8,462 nt of DNA from an uncultured bacterium. Lineage in GTDB: Bacteria; UBA4055. The notes below the pieces were generated by a model, which did no database searches, was not told the DNA's origin, and saw only the letters and a program-made list of their open reading frames with translations. Shown in pieces: positions 7,758-8,462 of the stretch. The stretch covers positions 1 to 8,462 of the forward strand of contig CALMWI010000240.1 in NCBI GenBank assembly GCA_937873545.1, in the 5' to 3' direction. The position numbers and the translations under genes are program-made. The stretch's first letter is position 1; each line of letters opens with the position of its first letter.

Positions 7758-8462
7758 CTAGTATTTTCTTTTAAGCATCCACTCTGTAAATTCTTTAAGC
7801 TCGGTCACATCATATCCGGTCGGAAATGAATTTATTATCTTTGCGGCTTTTTTAATATATTTTGCGGCTTCTTCTTCAGCCTTTGTTATTATTCCGTATT
7901 TCTCATATAACTTCTTTACTTTGACAAGCTCGGATTTTGAGGCATCTTCGTGACCTGCTATCGAATTGAATATCTTCAGGTCTTTTTCAGACATCAGTTT
8001 TTTTGCCAGTATATAGAGATAGGTTTTCTTTCCTTCGGAAACGTCGCTTCCGTAAGTTTTTCCGAAAAGCGCTTCGTCACCGGCAATATCCAGAAGATCG
8101 TCCTGGATCTGAAAAGCAAGTCCGAGCGCTCTGCCGTAATCTCCTGCAAGGCTGACGATCTCATCCGGCGCTTCGGCGCACAATGCTCCTATCTGAGCCG
8201 GAACAGAGAGCAGCGCGGCAGTTTTATTGTTTATCATCCGTATATATTCTTTTTCTGTAACGTCTTCTCTTGTCTCGAATTCTTTATCGTATGCCTGTCC
8301 TTCGCACACTTCAAGAAGCCCTTCGGTGAACACCTTGATTATTTTATCCGAATTCTTATATTTTTCTTTTATCAGTACCCTGTATGCAAGGCTGACTATA
8401 CCGTCCCCTGAAAGCACTCCGGTGCTGAGGTCCCACTTTACATGAACGGTCTGCTGATTTCT
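7758..8462 (-). CDS. Polyprenyl (isoprenyl) diphosphate synthase, C-terminal part
   Basis: This is the last 234 residues of a trans-isoprenyl diphosphate synthase (all-alpha fold), which adds isopentenyl diphosphate to an allylic diphosphate to build isoprenoid precursors. The reading frame is open to the right edge, so the gene is cut at its 5' end; the GTG at 8417 is internal, since family residues precede it. Visible marks: R-N-Q-Q-T-V-H-V-K-W-D at the edge (family form R-G-K-P-T-x-H), LSGDGIVSLAY, GQAYDKEFE (about residues 55-63 of the fragment), NNKTAALL, the second aspartate-rich motif FQIQDDLLD (about 117-125), and GKTYGSDVSEGKKTYL. The first DDxxD motif lies outside the window. Chain length depends on residues near that motif, so FPP, GGPP or longer product cannot be decided. 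The stop is 15 bp before the large ATPase gene, which suggests co-transcription. Confidence 0.93.
   Translation of the reverse strand, partial: RNQQTVHVKWDLSTGVLSGDGIVSLAYRVLIKEKYKNSDKIIKVFTEGLLEVCEGQAYDKEFETREDVTEKEYIRMINNKTAALLSVPAQIGALCAEAPDEIVSLAGDYGRALGLAFQIQDDLLDIAGDEALFGKTYGSDVSEGKKTYLYILAKKLMSEKDLKIFNSIAGHEDASKSELVKVKKLYEKYGIITKAEEEAAKYIKKAAKIINSFPTGYDVTELKEFTEWMLKRKY

Noticed and set aside
7950..8411. Long plus-strand open frame (153 codons) opposite the prenyl synthase
   Set aside because: It lies fully antisense to a well-recognised gene, its product is rich in Phe, Ser and Tyr with no family pattern, and no ribosome site supports it.
8415..8417. GTG at 8417 as the start of the prenyl synthase
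   Set aside because: Conserved family residues (R-x-x-x-T-V-H) lie upstream in the same open frame up to the window edge, so the gene is truncated and this GTG is internal.

Overview
All six genes lie on the minus strand, so transcription runs from the right end of the window to the left. The DNA is AT-rich by eye. The host looks like a diderm bacterium: there is a predicted lipoprotein and the Shine-Dalgarno sites are clear (AGGAGG-type). Several proteins (the D-x-E-G-N metallophosphoesterase and the polyprenyl synthase) recall Bacteroidota/FCB-type sequences. However, strong Shine-Dalgarno sites are not typical of Bacteroidota, so an AT-rich candidate phylum near the FCB group is possible. 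This is inference only; no marker gene settles the taxonomy.

In transcription order the layout is as follows. (1) 8462-7758: a 5'-truncated trans-isoprenyl diphosphate synthase. (2) 7742-3558: a 1394-residue protein with two degenerate cyclase-like domains, a STAND/AAA-type ATPase, a helical linker and a TPR array. This order matches soluble adenylyl cyclase (sAC/ADCY10), but the catalytic residues appear to be lost. (3) 3543-1891: a YgiQ-type radical SAM protein. (4) 1894-803: a predicted lipoprotein phosphoesterase of the calcineurin/PPP fold. (5) 806-357: a NimA-like FMN-binding split-barrel protein. After a 139-bp gap comes (6) 217-1: the N-terminal part of an ABC transporter ATPase that runs off the left end.

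Genes 1-5 are probably one operon. The gaps are 15 and 14 bp, followed by two 4-bp GTGA stop/start overlaps that suggest translational coupling. No shared pathway is obvious: isoprenoid synthesis, a signalling ATPase scaffold, a radical SAM enzyme, an envelope phosphatase and a flavoprotein. The ABC ATPase may be a separate unit, but no convincing promoter or terminator was found in the gap.

Most of the window is recognisable families. The most unusual item is the large sAC-like protein with apparently dead cyclase domains. I see no CRISPR array, tRNA, rRNA, insertion sequence or clear mobile element.
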